From contig CAYPCN010000025.1 of assembly GCA_964409235.1 (NCBI GenBank), forward strand, positions 1 to 15,508: DNA of 15,508 nucleotides, in the 5' to 3' direction. Below, in pieces: positions 14,942 to 15,508 of this stretch. The DNA comes from CAINFV01 sp964409235. GTDB lineage: Bacteria > Chlamydiota > Chlamydiia > Chlamydiales > FEN-1388. The stretch's first letter is position 1; every line of letters begins with the position of its first letter. The notes beneath the pieces were generated by a model. It saw nothing but the letters and a program-made list of their open reading frames with translations, was not told where the DNA came from and did not search any database. Made by a program: the position numbers and the translations under genes.

Positions 14942-15508
14942 CTAGTTAGGAGTTTGTGTCTTGAGAAAGTCTCGCGCCTCGTCAAACGTCTCTTCAAAAA
15001 CCTGTGAGATGAACTGATTCTCATCGGCAGTAAAATAAGTGAGCTTTCCATCGATACATCGAATCTCTGCGATGTACGGTTGAGGCTGACGGTCAATGTT
15101 CTCATCCCAAAACGAAATGCGAAACGCAATGTGCTCTGGAATTGGGGTTTCAGAACGGTATTTCTCGTGGCTCCACGTGCTCGACTCTTTTACACGCTCT
15201 AGGAATTGCGGATCGGTGCGTATGAGGTCAAACATTTCTTGAGCGCATCGCGCTCCCAATATCCTTGCCTCGCGCAGTGCAAGACGCTCGTACCCACACA
15301 GGGCAAACTCAAAAAGCCTTGAGTCAAAATAGTGCTGGCCTACGCTTCCTATGGTAACGAGTTGAAGGTTGTTTTGATGGCAGAGCTTTTTCAAAAATGC
15401 AATATAGGTTTTTACAAACGACGATTGATATCTCCACGAATGATCCGAAAAGAGTGGCACCCGTGGCTTGGGCTCAACTGACTTCCGAGGCACTGGATAC
15501 GAATACAG
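14942..15508 (-). CDS. Paralogue 2 of the secreted unknown family (5' end outside window)
   Basis: C-terminal 188 codons of a tandem paralogue of the gene at 13749-14876. The reading frame stays open to the right edge of the window (LYSYPVPRKS at the edge matches LYSYPVPRKP in paralogue 1), so the internal GTG near 15493 is not the real start and the signal peptide, if any, lies outside. The last 58 residues, from ISFWDENIDR onward, differ at only 5 positions, while the preceding 130 differ at 44, so the C-terminal domain is under stronger constraint or has been homogenised. No gaps are needed in the alignment. Function unknown. Confidence 0.8.
   Translation of the reverse strand: MYSYPVPRKSVEPKPRVPLFSDHSWRYQSSFVKTYIAFLKKLCHQNNLQLVTIGSVGQHYFDSRLFEFALCGYERLALREARILGARCAQEMFDLIRTDPQFLERVKESSTWSHEKYRSETPIPEHIAFRISFWDENIDRQPQPYIAEIRCIDGKLTYFTADENQFISQVFEETFDEARDFLKTQTPN

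Noticed and set aside
1..15508. CRISPR array, tRNA, rRNA, insertion sequence or prophage signature
   Set aside because: No regularly spaced repeats, cloverleaf-like sequence, transposase, integrase or terminal inverted repeats were seen on either strand by eye.

Overview
This window is gene-dense chromosomal DNA (about half G+C by eye) from a diderm, Gram-negative-type bacterium. The outer-membrane evidence is a tamA-tamB pair: an Omp85-family barrel protein and its inner-membrane-anchored partner. Eukaryotic-type Ser/Thr kinases in tandem, a zwf-pgl neighbourhood and duplicated secreted proteins of unknown function fit a host-associated lineage, with the Chlamydiota/PVC group the most attractive guess. 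No rRNA or diagnostic marker is present, so the taxon is inference.

Layout. Plus strand, 1-2313: two tandem paralogous Ser/Thr kinase genes. The first enters from the left edge and its reading frame is broken just upstream of base 60, so only the C-lobe remains in frame. The second (835-2313) is full length, with about 200 residues of unrecognised N-terminal sequence before the kinase domain. They share a 69-bp block of perfect identity. Minus strand, 13639 down to 2329: a compact run tamA - tamB - EndoQ-type PHP endonuclease - zwf - opcA - pgl - tsaD. Junctions are 1-nt overlap, 19-nt overlap, 18 nt, 10 nt, 137 nt and 3 nt. The 137-nt opcA-pgl gap holds a weak terminator-like hairpin, a second inverted repeat and a weak promoter candidate, so there may be two transcription units. 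Minus strand, 15508 down to 13749: two tandem paralogues of an unrecognised family; the complete one has a signal peptide and the other runs off the right edge.

How the genes work together. zwf, opcA and pgl encode glucose-6-phosphate dehydrogenase, its OpcA partner and 6-phosphogluconolactonase, the oxidative pentose-phosphate entry that makes NADPH. TsaD makes the universal tRNA t6A37 modification. TamA/TamB form a translocation and lipid-transport module across the periplasm. The EndoQ homologue is predicted to nick DNA at deaminated bases and is translationally coupled to tamB, an unusual partnership. The kinases and the secreted paralogues look like lineage-specific accessory genes at the two ends of a housekeeping block.

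No rRNA, tRNA, CRISPR array or insertion sequence was seen. No gene-free stretch exceeds about 200 bases.
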